A stretch of DNA of 64,000 nt from Magnetospirillum sp. UT-4 (GCF_902729435.1 NZ_LR746524.1:1-64000), one strand, 5' to 3'; shown: positions 32,945-41,494, counted from the stretch's first letter. Notes: generated from the sequence alone by a model not told the origin. Translations and numbers: made by a program.

Positions 32945-35206
32945 ATGAGCGAGAGGAAGACCGGCGTTTACCTGTGCAGCGGCTGCGGCATCGGTGAGGC
33001 CATCAATGTCGGCGCCCTGGAAACGGTCGCCACCAAGGAATTCAAGCTGGAGCCCAAGACCCACGCCTGCCTGTGCAACGACGAGGGCGTCGGCCTGATC
33101 AAGGCCGACATCGAAGGCGGCGTCAACCAGGTGGTGGTGGCGGCCTGTTCGGCCCGCGTCATGACCGACCGCTTCGGCTTCGAGCCGATCCAGACCCTGC
33201 GCGCCGATCTGCGCGAGAAGGTGATCTGGAGCCATCCGGCCGGTGACGAGGACACCCAGATGCTGGCCGAGGACTACCTGCGCATGGCGCTGTCGTCGGC
33301 GCCCAAGATCAAGGCCCCGGAACCGTGGGTGGATGGCGATTATTCCCAGCGCATCATGGTGCTGGGCGGCGGCGTCACCGGCCTGTCGGCGGCGCTGGAA
33401 GCGGCCTCGCTGGGCCACGACGTGCTGCTGGTCGAGCGTTCCGACGCCCTGGGCGGCCATGCCCGCGGCGCCTCGAAGCGTCTGCCCCACACCCCCCCCT
33501 ACGACCAGCCCGAGGCCAACGGCATCGAGGAGCTGATCGCCAAGGTCCAGGGCAATGCCAGGATCACCGTGCGCATGAACGCCCTGGTCACCCGCACCGC
33601 CGGCATGCCCGGCAAGTTCGCGGTGACCTTCGCCGACGGCTCCATCGAGGATGTGGGCGCCATCGTCATCGCCACCGGCTGGCGTCCCTATGACGCCACC
33701 AAGCTGGGCCACCTGGGCTACGGCGCCTCGCCCGACGTGATCACCAGCACCGAGCTGGAGAAGATGCTGGGCCAGGGCGCGGTCGCCCGCAAGTCGGACG
33801 GCAAGGCGCCGCAATCGGTGGCTTTCGTCCAGTGCGCCGGCAGCCGCGATCCCGACCACCTGCCCTATTGCTCGTCGGTGTGCTGCTCGACCTCGCTGAA
33901 GCAGGCCCTCGAGATCCTCGCGGTCAACCCGAAGGCCAACGTCTTCGTCATCTACGAGGAAATGCGCACCCCCGGCGTCGGCGAGGAGCTGTACCGCACC
34001 GCCCAGAAGGCGGGCGTCATCTTCATCAAGGGCAAGGTCAAGTCGGTGGACGGCAGCCTCACCGTCACCGTCGCCGACGAGCTGGTGCAGGAGGACGTGC
34101 CGCTCCAGGGTCTCGACATGGTGGTGCTGGCCACCGGCATGGTCCCCAACTCGACCAACGCCGACCAGCCGGCCAGCGAGCCCGGCGCCGATCCCAACCA
34201 GCTGAACGGCGACGTCGATCCCGAGGCGGTCATCGCGGTGGCCGGCTATTGCGGCGACGCCCCGGCGGCCCACGAGCGCCGCGCCCAGGGGGTGCCCGAG
34301 GGCGGCGCGCTGCTGAACCTGCAGTACCGCCAGGGTCCGCATCTGCCGGTGCTGCACGACGGCTTCGCCGACTCGCACTACATCTGCTTCCCCTACGAGA
34401 CCCGCCGCACCGGCATCTACACCGCCGGTCCCGTGCGTCGTCCCATGGACTGGTCGGAAGCCGCCGAGGACGCCGCCGGTGCGGTGCTGAAGGCGGTGCA
34501 GGCGGTGCGTTCGGCCTCGGCCGGCGCCGCCCTGCATCCGCGCGTCGGCGACCTGTCCTATCCCAAGATCAACCTCAACGCCTGCACCAAGTGCCGGCGC
34601 TGCACGGTGGAATGCCCCTTCGGCGCCATCGACGAGGACGAGAAGGAATACCCCCAGGTCAACGCCACGCGCTGCCGCCGCTGCGGCACCTGCATGGGCG
34701 CCTGCCCGGTCCGCACCATCAGCTTCGACAATTACTCGGTCGAGATGCTGTCGACGCAGATCAAGGCGGTGAACATCCCCGACGAGTTCTCGGGCAAGCC
34801 GCGCATCCTGCTGATCGCCTGCGAGAACGACGCCGTCCCGGCGCTCGACATGGCCGGCATCAAGCGCAACACCTGGTCGGCCCATGTCCGCGTGCTCCCG
34901 GTCCGCTGCCTCGGCTCGGTCAGCCTGCTCAACGTCTCCGACGCCCTGTCGGCGGGCTATGACGGCGTCATGCTGATGGGCTGCAAGCCCGGCGACGACT
35001 ACCAGTGCCACTTCGTCAAGGGATCGGCCATGGCGGCCGAGCGCCTGGGCAAGGTCGGCGAGACGCTGAAGTCGATGATGCTGGAACCCGAGCGTGTGGT
35101 TCAGGCGGAAGCCTCGATCGCCGATTCCGACCGCCTGCCGAAGGTCATCGACGAATTCGTCGAGAAGATCGTCGGCATCGGCTTCAACCCGTTCAAGGGG
35201 TTCTGA
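32945..35206 (+). CDS. qmoB: Qmo complex subunit B (HdrA/MvhD-like)
   Basis: A 753-residue protein combining an HdrA-like FAD domain with an MvhD-like tail. The N-terminus (about 1-120) carries CSGCG and further cysteines of the HdrA N-terminal cluster region. The FAD motif VLGGGVTGLSAA is at about 139-150. Two [4Fe-4S] clusters lie at about 544-590 (CTKCRRCTVECP and CRRCGTCMGACP). The tail (about 620-735) resembles MvhD, with GCKPGDDYQCHF. This fits QmoB. The hdrC start follows 3 nt after the stop, indicating one operon. Confidence 0.93.
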   Translation: MSERKTGVYLCSGCGIGEAINVGALETVATKEFKLEPKTHACLCNDEGVGLIKADIEGGVNQVVVAACSARVMTDRFGFEPIQTLRADLREKVIWSHPAGDEDTQMLAEDYLRMALSSAPKIKAPEPWVDGDYSQRIMVLGGGVTGLSAALEAASLGHDVLLVERSDALGGHARGASKRLPHTPPYDQPEANGIEELIAKVQGNARITVRMNALVTRTAGMPGKFAVTFADGSIEDVGAIVIATGWRPYDATKLGHLGYGASPDVITSTELEKMLGQGAVARKSDGKAPQSVAFVQCAGSRDPDHLPYCSSVCCSTSLKQALEILAVNPKANVFVIYEEMRTPGVGEELYRTAQKAGVIFIKGKVKSVDGSLTVTVADELVQEDVPLQGLDMVVLATGMVPNSTNADQPASEPGADPNQLNGDVDPEAVIAVAGYCGDAPAAHERRAQGVPEGGALLNLQYRQGPHLPVLHDGFADSHYICFPYETRRTGIYTAGPVRRPMDWSEAAEDAAGAVLKAVQAVRSASAGAALHPRVGDLSYPKINLNACTKCRRCTVECPFGAIDEDEKEYPQVNATRCRRCGTCMGACPVRTISFDNYSVEMLSTQIKAVNIPDEFSGKPRILLIACENDAVPALDMAGIKRNTWSAHVRVLPVRCLGSVSLLNVSDALSAGYDGVMLMGCKPGDDYQCHFVKGSAMAAERLGKVGETLKSMMLEPERVVQAEASIADSDRLPKVIDEFVEKIVGIGFNPFKGF

Positions 35207-35209
35207 GCC

Positions 35210-35824
35210 ATGAACGCCATGTCTCCCAATCCTTCCAAGAAGTACGACCTGAACTTCGCCCGCTGGGTCTACGACAACGTCGACGGCGGCGACCGCATGG
35301 CGCTGTGCATGCAGTGCGGCACCTGTTCGGGCTCCTGCCCCATCGGCACCCAGATGGATCACGGCCCGCGCAAGCTGTTCATGATGATCCGCGCCGGCAT
35401 GAAGGAGGCGGTGCTGACCTCCAACACGCTGTGGAACTGCGTGTCGTGCTACAACTGCGTGGTCCGCTGCCCGCGCCAGGTGCCGGTCACCTACATCCTG
35501 CACGACCTGGCCACCGTCGCCGTGCGCGAGGGCTACGCCAAGGCCAAGGAAAGCGACAACGCCAAGTTCGCCAACGCCTTCTGGTGGTCGGCGGCCAAGT
35601 ACGGCCGCACCGACGAACGCCTGGTCACCGCCAAGTACTATTTCAGCTTCGGCTTCGGCCAGGGCTACAAGATGGGCATGGCCAACCTGCCCATCGCCAT
35701 GGGCATGGTGAAGACCAAGCGCATGCATCTGGGCATGCCGCACAAGTGCAAGAACACCGGCGAGCTGCACAAGATCCTGGCCAAGGCGGCCGAGATCGAG
35801 GCCAAGAAGCACGGCGCGAAGTGA
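35210..35824 (+). CDS. hdrC: HdrC-like iron-sulfur subunit
   Basis: A 204-residue soluble protein with two [4Fe-4S] motifs, C33-C36-C39-C43 and C77-C80-C83-C87, in the arrangement of heterodisulfide reductase subunit C. QmoC of classical sulfate reducers has the same N-terminal part but continues into a cytochrome b-like membrane domain; here the protein ends without any membrane helices. The following gene encodes HdrB. The pair therefore stands where qmoC is expected. I recall similar HdrBC replacement in Gram-positive sulfate reducers. Confidence 0.9.
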   Translation: MNAMSPNPSKKYDLNFARWVYDNVDGGDRMALCMQCGTCSGSCPIGTQMDHGPRKLFMMIRAGMKEAVLTSNTLWNCVSCYNCVVRCPRQVPVTYILHDLATVAVREGYAKAKESDNAKFANAFWWSAAKYGRTDERLVTAKYYFSFGFGQGYKMGMANLPIAMGMVKTKRMHLGMPHKCKNTGELHKILAKAAEIEAKKHGAK

Positions 35825-35835
35825 GGATCTGAGCC

Positions 35836-36735
35836 ATGACCAAGACCATGTCCTACTATCCCGGGTGCAGCTCGCAGGCCTCGGCCGTGCACCTGGACAA
35901 GAGCCTCCGCGCCGCCATGTCCAAGCTGGGCGTGCAGTTGCGCGACGTCGAGGATTGGAACTGCTGCGGCGCCTCGGTCGGCCACATCGAGGGCGGCCAT
36001 CTGGGGATGTTCGCGCTGAACGGCCGCAACCTCGCCGCCGCCCAGGCCGCGGGACCCGAGGACGTGGTGACGCCCTGCGCCGCCTGCTACCTCAACACCC
36101 ACTACCACAACGAAAAGATCCGCGAGAACGAGCAGATCAAGGCCGAGGTCAACGAGGCCCTGGCCGCCGGCGGCAAGTCCTATGACGGCTCGCTGCACGT
36201 CCGCCACGCCTGCGAGGTGATCGTCAACGACATCGGCATCGACAAGGTCAAGGAAGCGGCGGTCAAGCCGCTCACCGGCCTCAAGGTCGCCGGCTGGGTC
36301 GGCTGCCAGACCGTGCGCCCGTTCGCCAAGACCGAACGCGGCGGCATGTTCGACACCTACGACGATCCCCAGTTCCTGGACGACTTCATCACCGCCTGCG
36401 GTGCCGACGCGGTTCCCTTCAAGGGCAAGACCAAGTGCTGCGGCGGCTCGGTCAGCGTCATGAGCCCCGACAAGACCCTGCACCTGATGAAGGACATCCT
36501 GGACGAGGTGAAGTCCTCGGGCGCCGAGGTGGTGGTCACCCCCTGCCCGCTGTGCCAGACCAACCTGGAAATGTACCAGCCGCAGATCAACGCCAAGTTC
36601 GGCACCGACTTCAACTTCCCCGTCATGTTCTATTCCCAGCTGATGGCGGTCGCCTTCGGCCTGGATGGCGACAAGGATGCCGGCCTCAACCAGCACCTGA
36701 TCCCGCCGCAGCCGGTCATCGCCCGGGCGAAGTAG
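35836..36735 (+). CDS. hdrB: HdrB-like CCG-domain subunit
   Basis: A 299-residue protein with two CCG domains, each carrying the pattern C-x-CC-x-CxxC. In the first these are C11, C43-C44, C81 and C84; in the second GCQT, KCCGGS and PCPLCQ. In methanogens these ligate noncubane [4Fe-4S] clusters that reduce a heterodisulfide. Its substrate in the AprAB/Qmo context is unknown and could be a disulfide, a ferredoxin or a quinone-reducing partner. Last gene of the cluster, followed by a terminator hairpin. Confidence 0.92.
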   Translation: MTKTMSYYPGCSSQASAVHLDKSLRAAMSKLGVQLRDVEDWNCCGASVGHIEGGHLGMFALNGRNLAAAQAAGPEDVVTPCAACYLNTHYHNEKIRENEQIKAEVNEALAAGGKSYDGSLHVRHACEVIVNDIGIDKVKEAAVKPLTGLKVAGWVGCQTVRPFAKTERGGMFDTYDDPQFLDDFITACGADAVPFKGKTKCCGGSVSVMSPDKTLHLMKDILDEVKSSGAEVVVTPCPLCQTNLEMYQPQINAKFGTDFNFPVMFYSQLMAVAFGLDGDKDAGLNQHLIPPQPVIARAK

Positions 36736-36763
36736 TCCAAGGGGGGCTTACGCCTGGGACCAG

Positions 36764-36797
36764 GGGCCGCGCGCCGCAAGGCAGCGCGGCCCTTCTT
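36764..36797 (+). terminator. Terminator of the sat-qmo-hdr cluster
   Basis: A 9-bp G/C stem (GGGCCGCGC / GCGCGGCCC, loop of 11 nt at 36773-36783) followed by TTCTT. It lies about 30 bp past the hdrB stop. The T-tract is short, so efficiency is uncertain. Confidence 0.65.
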
Positions 36798-36807
36798 GTC
36801 AGGGGCC

Positions 36808-36836
36808 TTGATAACACCGGCGCGCGTCCCTATCCT
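36808..36836 (+). promoter_or_regulatory. Promoter of the MazEF-like module
   Basis: TTGATA (36808-36813) and TATCCT (36831-36836), with a 17-nt spacer, lie just past the preceding terminator and 36 nt upstream of the antitoxin start. Confidence 0.55.
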
Positions 36837-36842
36837 GCCGGA

Positions 36843-36855
36843 AAGGAATTTCCTT
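36843..36855. promoter_or_regulatory. Palindromic operator candidate of the MazEF-like module
   Basis: The inverted repeat AAGGAA-T-TTCCTT lies between the predicted -10 box and the antitoxin ATG, overlapping the expected transcription start and the ribosome-binding region. AbrB-type antitoxins usually bind such palindromes to repress their own operon. Inference from position. Confidence 0.45.
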
Positions 36856-36871
36856 ACGGGCGGGCGTCGCC

Positions 36872-37087
36872 ATGATCACCAGCAAGCTGACCAGCAAGGC
36901 GCAGACCACCATCCCGCAGGCGGTGCGGACGGCGCTCCACCTGAAGGAGGGCGACGAAATCGCCTATGCCATCGAGGACGGAAGGGTGGTGCTGACGCGC
37001 GTTTCGACCGAACCGGCGGAGGACCCCTTCGCCACCTTCGGCGAGTGGGCCTCGGATGCGGACCAGCGCGCCTATGCCAGCCTTTGA
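36872..37087 (+). CDS. AbrB/MazE-family antitoxin
   Basis: A 71-residue protein with a swapped-hairpin AbrB DNA-binding domain (SKLTSKAQTTIPQAVRTAL, about 4-22) and an acidic C-terminal tail that would bind the toxin. It overlaps the downstream toxin gene by 14 bp, the usual arrangement for antitoxin-toxin pairs. It would neutralise the MazF-like ribonuclease and repress the operon. Confidence 0.85.
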   Translation: MITSKLTSKAQTTIPQAVRTALHLKEGDEIAYAIEDGRVVLTRVSTEPAEDPFATFGEWASDADQRAYASL

Positions 37088-37421
37088 CGCCTGGGACGTG
37101 GTCAAGGTCCCCTTCCCCTATACCGACCGGCCGGTCCGGCAGCGGCGCCCGGCGCTGGTCGTCTCCGCCGCCGGCCTCCAGCAGCAGCACGGCCTGCTGT
37201 GGGTGCTGATGATCACCAGCGCCGAGAACCGCGGCTGGCCGGGAGACGTGCCAATCGCCGACCTGACCGGCGCCGGCCTGCCCGCTCCGTCGGTCATCCG
37301 CACGGCGAAGATCGCCACCATCGAGGCCAAGGACGCCGAACGGATCGGCAGCCTGGAGCCCGGCGCCCGACAGGCGGTGCGGCAGCTCCTGCTGGCCGGG
37401 CTGGCGTCGGCGACGAACTGA
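37074..37421 (+). CDS. MazF/PemK-family toxin (mRNA endoribonuclease)
   Basis: A 115-residue PemK-like protein. The motifs DVVKVPFPYTDRP and RRPALVVS near the N-terminus match the beta-barrel core of the family, and RTAKIATI later matches the conserved strand. The start at 37074 gives a fold that begins properly and overlaps the antitoxin gene by 14 bp. The cleavage sequence cannot be predicted. Convergent with the MFS gene, 7 bp between stops. Confidence 0.85.
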   Translation: MPAFDAWDVVKVPFPYTDRPVRQRRPALVVSAAGLQQQHGLLWVLMITSAENRGWPGDVPIADLTGAGLPAPSVIRTAKIATIEAKDAERIGSLEPGARQAVRQLLLAGLASATN

Positions 37422-37428
37422 CCCGGCC

Positions 37429-38607
37429 CTACCGCCGCCACGCCAGCAGCGCCGCCCCGGCCAGGGCCGGGATGGCGGCCAGGGCGTAGGTGGCGGTGTA
37501 GCTTCCGGTCAGCCCCTGCAGCGCGGCGAAGGCGGGCGGGCCGACCAGGACGCCGCCATAGGTGAAGAACAGCGAGGCACCGGTGACGCGGGGGATCTGA
37601 CCGGGCGGGGCGGCGTGGGCGACCTCGGCCAGGTAGACGCCGTTCCAGCCCAGCGCGGCGGTGCCATAGCACACCAGCACGCCATAGACCGCGACGACCG
37701 GCGACCCGGCGGCCAGCGCCCCGGTCGCCACGGCGAAGCCGGCGGTGAACAGGCCCAGCCCGATCAGCGTCGGCCGCCCGCCGGCCAGCCGGTCGGCCAC
37801 CAGGCCCGACAGGATGCGCCCGGCCACCCCGGTCACCTGCACCGCCGACAGCAGCAGGCCGGCCTCGACCAGGGTCCAGCCCAGGTCGGCGACCAGCATG
37901 GTGACCAGGAAGGTGGACAGCGACAGCTGCACCGCGGCATAGGCGAAACCGGCCAGCGACAGGCCGCGCAGCGCCGGCGCGCGCCAGATCACCGCCAGGC
38001 CCTCGAACGGATTGGCCTTCAGGGGCGCCGTGGGGTCGCGGTCGGCATCCCAGGCCGCCCGCGCCGGCATCACCGCCGCCGCCAGCCCCAGGCCGAGCAC
38101 CGCCACCGCCGCCGGCGCCGCCTGCCAGCCGAAGGCGACGGTCAGGGCCGGCGCCATCAGCCCGGCCACGGTGCCGCCCAGCGGCACCCCGGTCTGCTTG
38201 ATGGAGAACACCAGGTTGCGATGCCGTGCCGCCGCCCGCTGGGCCAGCAGGTGCGACGCGGCCGGATTGGTCATGCCGTAGCCCAGCCCCACCAGCACCG
38301 CCCCGGCCAGGATGGCGGGCAGCCACGCCACCGCGTTGGCCAGGGTTCCGGCGCACATCAGCAGCAGCGCCAGCTGGGTGGTGCGGGCAGCGCCCAGGCG
38401 GCGGACCAGCACCGCCCCCATCAGCGAGGTAAGCATGGCCATGCCGTAGGACAGGCTGATCCACCACCCCACCAGCCGCGCCGGCACCCCCAGGGCCGGC
38501 GCCATTTCGGGGGCGATGGCCGGCAGGGTCAGCATGGCCAGCGCCACCAGCGCCTGGGCGGTGGTGGTGACGGCAAGCACCGGCAGGACGGTCTTCAGCG
38601 CGGACAT
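37429..38607 (-). CDS. MFS transporter
   Basis: A 392-residue major facilitator with 12 predicted membrane helices. The loop 2-3 segment is VRRLGAARTTQ, a degenerate form of the family motif, and the central cytoplasmic loop is short. It resembles CynX/NarK-like or sugar-phosphate-type carriers only weakly, so the substrate is unknown. The start at 38607 begins with the first helix; the extra upstream codons overlap the mobB promoter region. It is divergent from mobB by 95 bp. Confidence 0.82.
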   Translation of the reverse strand: MSALKTVLPVLAVTTTAQALVALAMLTLPAIAPEMAPALGVPARLVGWWISLSYGMAMLTSLMGAVLVRRLGAARTTQLALLLMCAGTLANAVAWLPAILAGAVLVGLGYGMTNPAASHLLAQRAAARHRNLVFSIKQTGVPLGGTVAGLMAPALTVAFGWQAAPAAVAVLGLGLAAAVMPARAAWDADRDPTAPLKANPFEGLAVIWRAPALRGLSLAGFAYAAVQLSLSTFLVTMLVADLGWTLVEAGLLLSAVQVTGVAGRILSGLVADRLAGGRPTLIGLGLFTAGFAVATGALAAGSPVVAVYGVLVCYGTAALGWNGVYLAEVAHAAPPGQIPRVTGASLFFTYGGVLVGPPAFAALQGLTGSYTATYALAAIPALAGAALLAWRR

Positions 38608-38702
38608 GGAACCGGCTTGTGCACCGGCTCGGGGTCGGCGGTCAACCGCCGCCGCCGCAGGGCGGGGTTGCGTCCGCCCCCAGCGCGACATAGGGTGCGG
38701 CC

Positions 38703-39194
38703 ATGAAGCTGTTCGGCATCGTCGGCTGGAGCGGCAGCGGCAAGACCACCTTGCTGGTCCGCCTGATCCCCGCCCTCACCCGCCGCGGCATCGCGGTGGC
38801 CACCCTGAAGCACACCCACCACCCGCGGGCGCTGGGCGGCGGCGCGTGCGAGGTGCTGGCCGAAGCCGGCGCGGTGGAGACGGTGACGGCATCGCCCGAA
38901 CGCTTCGCGCTGATCCGCCACCACCACCAGGGGCCGGAGCCGGACCTGGCCGATCTGGTGCCCCGGTTCGTTGGCATCGACCTGCTGCTGGTGGAAGGCT
39001 TCAAGTTCGCCGGCATGCCCAAGCTGGAGGTGTGGGACCCGGCGCTGGACATGCCGATGCTGGCGCTTTCCGATCCCCATGTCGCCGCCCTGGCCAGCGA
39101 CGCCCCGGTGGACGCCCCCGCGGTTCCGCTGTTCCGCCGCGACGACATCGCCGGCATCGCCGCCTTCGTGCTGGAAACCTGCGGTTTGTCCTGA
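38703..39194 (+). CDS. mobB: Molybdopterin-guanine dinucleotide biosynthesis adaptor MobB
   Basis: A 163-residue P-loop GTPase-like protein. The Walker A loop GWSGSGKTTL is at about 8-17, followed by the conserved LKHTHHP segment and the VEGFKFAG motif. MobB assists MobA in attaching GMP to molybdopterin for molybdoenzymes. No mobA or other molybdenum gene lies next to it. It would support enzymes such as nitrate reductases or sulfite dehydrogenases elsewhere in the genome. Confidence 0.9.
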   Translation: MKLFGIVGWSGSGKTTLLVRLIPALTRRGIAVATLKHTHHPRALGGGACEVLAEAGAVETVTASPERFALIRHHHQGPEPDLADLVPRFVGIDLLLVEGFKFAGMPKLEVWDPALDMPMLALSDPHVAALASDAPVDAPAVPLFRRDDIAGIAAFVLETCGLS

Positions 39195-39195
39195 C

Positions 39196-39399
39196 CTAGG
39201 CGCGGCGGAAGAAGTGGGGGTCGGACAGTGTCGGCACCGACACGGTCAAGGATTCCGTTCCACTTCCTTCCTTGTCGAGGTGTGCATGGGGCGGCTCTGC
39301 CGGAAGCTGAAATATTCTTGCCACAACCCAAACAGAAGATTGAAAAGGACCAATCTTTACGAAGCGGTCACCAACCTTGACAGGCGGCTTTCTCAACAC
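39196..39399 (-). CDS. Small conserved-looking hypothetical protein
   Basis: A 67-residue protein, not a shadow. The pattern VGDRFVKIG, then VWVVARIF, PHAHL, and an end SVPTLSDPHFFRRA looks like a short beta-barrel-type family I associate with Rhodospirillales genomes, in which a start like GDRF, a W-V core strand, P-H-A and a C-terminal S...L.D..FF are conserved. Function unknown. It is convergent with mobB (stops 1 bp apart). GC content drops just upstream (39400-39545), where its promoter and that of the response regulator probably lie. Confidence 0.55.
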   Translation of the reverse strand: MLRKPPVKVGDRFVKIGPFQSSVWVVARIFQLPAEPPHAHLDKEGSGTESLTVSVPTLSDPHFFRRA

Positions 39400-39577
39400 G
39401 TTTTTTACTCCTTGTCCACATGGCCACTTGGAGGCTCGGCCATCAGCGTACCTACATACACCAGATTCGTGGCGTTCTCTGCAAGCGTCAAAATGTTCAT
39501 TGCCCGAGGAAGACGACTAGGGTTAAATTGCCGGAAGGGGTAACGCTCCAATACGAACGGCCAGGGACGATGCGCCG

Positions 39578-40213
39578 ATGAAGGTGCTGTTGGTGGATGA
39601 CCACGCGCTGTTTCGGGAAGGGATCCGTCTGGTCCTCGAAAGCCTTGTCGATGCCCCCATCGAAGTGACCGAGGCGAGCGATTTCCTCCAGGCGCTCGAG
39701 GCGGTGCGGGCCGATCCGTCCATCGAAATCGCGCTGGTCGATCTCTGCATGCCGGGCATGGACGGCTTCACCGGTCTGGAGGCGCTGCGCCACGCCGCCC
39801 CCGATACCCACACCGTGGTGGTCTCGGCCTCCGAGGACCCCGAAGACGTGCGCCGCGCCTTCACCTGCGGAGCAGTGGGATACATCACCAAGGGCTCATC
39901 GACCGCCTCGATGATGGAGGGCATCCGCACCGTGCTGGGCGGCGAGTCCTATCTCAGCCCCAACATCCGCCTTCCCGACTCGCCCGAGGCGCCGCGCCGC
40001 CGGCCCGTCAGCGAGCCTGCCGCCACCCTGCTGACCCCGCGCCAGCGTGACGTTCTGGGCATGCTGCGCCATGGCAAGAGCAACAAGGAGATCGCCCGCG
40101 ATCTGGACCTGGCGGAGATCACCGTGAAGCTGCACGTGACCGCCATCCTGCGCGCGCTGGGGGTCGAAAACCGGACCCAGGCCGCCATCCTGGCCGCCCG
40201 CATGGGGCTGTAG
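39578..40213 (+). CDS. LuxR/FixJ-type response regulator
   Basis: A 211-residue NarL-type regulator. The receiver domain (about 1-118) has the acidic pair DDH, phospho-acceptor aspartate in LVDLCMPGMDG (about 55) and the lysine in YITKGSS (about 106). The DNA-binding domain (about 145-208) is a GerE-type helix-turn-helix with LTPRQRDVLGML and NKEIARDLDLAEITVKLHV. No cognate kinase is adjacent. Upstream is an AT-rich 180-bp gap likely to contain its promoter. Confidence 0.9.
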   Translation: MKVLLVDDHALFREGIRLVLESLVDAPIEVTEASDFLQALEAVRADPSIEIALVDLCMPGMDGFTGLEALRHAAPDTHTVVVSASEDPEDVRRAFTCGAVGYITKGSSTASMMEGIRTVLGGESYLSPNIRLPDSPEAPRRRPVSEPAATLLTPRQRDVLGMLRHGKSNKEIARDLDLAEITVKLHVTAILRALGVENRTQAAILAARMGL

Positions 40214-40222
40214 GCCGCCCGC

Positions 40223-41494
40223 CTACCCCGCCGCTCCGGCGGCCAGCACCACCCGGTTCCTCCCGCCGGCCTTGGCCGCGTACAACGCCCGGTCGGCCCC
40301 CTGCAGGAGCATGTCGAGGGAATCCCGCGCACCCGGATTGACGCCGATGCTGACGCTGAGCGGTACCGCCTGCTCTCCCGCCACCACCTCCAGGTCCGCC
40401 ACCGCGGCGCGCAGACCGTCGAAGAACGTCGCTGCCTCGTCGTCCGCCATGTGCGGCACCAGCATGCAGAATTCCTCGCCGCCCATGCGGGCCAGCAGGT
40501 CGCCGGGACGGACGTGGCCGGCCAGGACCGCCGCCACCGCCTTCAGCGCCACATCGCCGGTGTGGTGACCCCAGGTGTCGTTGATGCGCTTGAAATGATC
40601 GATGTCGATCATGGCTGCGGTCAGAGGTCCCCTGCAGGCCAGCATGGGGGCTGCGGCGGCGAAGAAATGGCGGCGGTTGTAAAGGCCGGTCAACTCGTCC
40701 CGGGTGGCCAGGTCGCGCAGCCGTCCGATGGTCTCCAGCGCCGCCACGTTGAGCTCGATGCGGCAGTGGAACTCCTCGCGCTCGAACGGCTTGACCAGGA
40801 AGTCATCGGCCCCGGTCTTCAGGAACCGGGCCGAGAGCAGGCCGCTGTTGCTGGTGCTGTTGCTGCCCGAAATGCCGATTACCGTCACTTCGGAGCGCGG
40901 GCGCTCCCGGCGCAGCCGGCGCACCATCTCGATGCCGTCCATGTTCGGCATGTCGAAATCGGTCACCACCAGGCTGATGTCCCGGTTCCCCAGCGCCAGC
41001 GCCAGACCCTCGGCGCCGTCGGCGGCCTCGACCACCCGGTAGTGATGCAGTGCCAGCAAACCCGCCACCTGTTGCCGCGTGGCGCGGGAATCATCGACCA
41101 CCAGGGCGGTCAGCGACCGGTTGCGTTCGAGCCGGCGGACCAGATCGACCACCGCCTCGATGCAGGCCGGTCCGTCCTTCGGCACGTAATCGACCACCGG
41201 CATGCCCAGGATGCGCTGGCGCAGTTCGGGATCGAACAGGCCGGTCACCACCACCACCGGCAGCCCCCGGCCGACGAAATGCTCGACCACCCCGGTTCCG
41301 GCGCAATCGGGCAGGGACAGGCCGGTCACCACGGTGACGCGCTCATCGGCGTGCCGCGCCAGGGCGGCATCGGCCTCGGCCAGGCTGCCGGCGATGGTCA
41401 CTTCCAGGCCCAGGCGGGACTCGACCGCGTGCGCCGCCATGCGGCCGAACGCCCGGGAATCCTCGACCACCAGCACGCGCGTCGGCTGCCCCAT
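40223..41494 (-). CDS. Dual-receiver diguanylate cyclase (REC-REC-GGDEF)
   Basis: A 423-residue c-di-GMP synthase of the PleD type. The first receiver (about 5-120) retains the acidic pair and lysine but has glycine (TGLSLPD) where the phospho-acceptor aspartate should be. The second (about 128-250) is intact with VTDFDMPNMDG. The GGDEF domain (about 262-420) has a GGEEF active site and an upstream RPGD, which fits the inhibitory I-site. Convergent with the LuxR-type regulator, 9 bp between stops. Phosphorylation of the second receiver would be expected to control dimerisation. Confidence 0.92.
   Translation of the reverse strand: MGQPTRVLVVEDSRAFGRMAAHAVESRLGLEVTIAGSLAEADAALARHADERVTVVTGLSLPDCAGTGVVEHFVGRGLPVVVVTGLFDPELRQRILGMPVVDYVPKDGPACIEAVVDLVRRLERNRSLTALVVDDSRATRQQVAGLLALHHYRVVEAADGAEGLALALGNRDISLVVTDFDMPNMDGIEMVRRLRRERPRSEVTVIGISGSNSTSNSGLLSARFLKTGADDFLVKPFEREEFHCRIELNVAALETIGRLRDLATRDELTGLYNRRHFFAAAAPMLACRGPLTAAMIDIDHFKRINDTWGHHTGDVALKAVAAVLAGHVRPGDLLARMGGEEFCMLVPHMADDEAATFFDGLRAAVADLEVVAGEQAVPLSVSIGVNPGARDSLDMLLQGADRALYAAKAGGRNRVVLAAGAAG

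Noticed and set aside
35210-35824. Truncated QmoC
   Set aside because: The protein has a complete HdrC layout, is followed closely by an intact hdrB, and there is no trace of a degraded membrane domain downstream.
26188-36735. Assimilatory sulfate reduction locus
   Set aside because: AprA/AprB and homo-oligomeric Sat belong to dissimilatory families, and no cysDN, cysH or cysI is present.
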